From the NCBI GenBank assembly GCA_016722565.1, contig JADKIU010000004.1, positions 186,001-250,000 on the forward strand: DNA of 64,000 nt. Direction: 5' to 3'. The notes under the pieces were generated by a model. The model did no database searches. It saw only the letters and a program-made list of their open reading frames with translations, and was not told where the DNA came from. Origin of the DNA: Bacteroidota bacterium (GTDB taxonomy: Bacteria > Bacteroidota > Bacteroidia > 2-12-FULL-35-15). Positions 63,946 to 64,000 of this stretch are shown here, one piece after another. The stretch's first letter is position 1, and every line of letters begins with the position of its first letter. Made by a program: the position numbers and the translations under genes.

Positions 63946-64000
63946 AAAAAATATTTTTATCTCTAAATTTGAGATGAACTATCGTGTATAACTAAGTTAC

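Overview
The window comes from a member of the Bacteroidota. The evidence is the AT-rich sequence, promoter boxes of the TAnnTTTG type, a PorV/PorQ-type type IX secretion (T9SS) protein, two kinds of T9SS C-terminal sorting domain, two TonB-dependent receptors with N-terminal carboxypeptidase-regulatory-like domains, a bacterial geranylgeranylglyceryl phosphate synthase, an atpD-atpC pair apart from other atp genes, and a tRNA gene without encoded CCA. The lineage below phylum cannot be fixed from this sequence. The content is ordinary chromosome: no phage, plasmid, CRISPR array or insertion sequence was recognised.

Layout. 1-3767: 5' part of a giant minus-strand secreted protein (choice-of-anchor L domain, about ten Thr/Val-rich tandem repeats, SprB-like segment) that runs off the left edge. 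3.9-7.2 kb: dnaX, then rpsF-rpsR-rplI. 7.2-12.4 kb: a MazG-like protein, a TPR/DUF3857/transglutaminase protein and a DUF3089 lipoprotein. 12.4-17 kb: atpC-atpD, then ribF, a leucine-rich-repeat protein and a frame-interrupted GSCFA protein. 17.1-22.4 kb (minus strand): a TonB-dependent receptor behind a TPP riboswitch, preceded by a NadR-like kinase, a PnuC-type transporter, a ThiE/TenI-like protein and PcrB. 22.4-25.9 kb: a WG-repeat protein, ahcY, a Rieske-like lipoprotein and a very basic small protein. 26.1-35.2 kb: TonB receptor - giant T9SS-type surface protein - PorV/PorQ protein, a probable operon. 35.2-41.6 kb: greA, a HIT protein, ruvC, a flippase-like protein, a glycosyltransferase, an OppC-like permease, a DUF3127 protein and a flavin reductase.

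41.7-48.5 kb: tRNA-Leu(UAG) with a broken partial copy just upstream and an exact 22-bp copy of its 3' end 1.85 kb downstream. The repeats bracket one of four adjacent paralogous TPR-membrane-coiled-coil proteins. All four end soon after the same LLPTEKYI tail, where I recall a SpoIIE/PP2C phosphatase domain following in many relatives. 48.6-52.7 kb: a cold-shock protein, then tig, clpP and clpX with palindromic repeats in the gaps. 52.7-60.6 kb (minus strand): secreted proteins, lipoproteins and a tail-fibre-like protein of unknown role. 60.6-63.9 kb: folA, thyA, a NupG-like permease and a bifunctional-nuclease (DUF151) protein.

Nine genes have reading frames that become continuous if one or a few single-base changes are made, mostly in short A/T runs. 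Either the assembly carries indel errors or several of these genes are decaying; the sequence alone cannot decide. Where this applies the whole gene is given as one feature and the break is stated.
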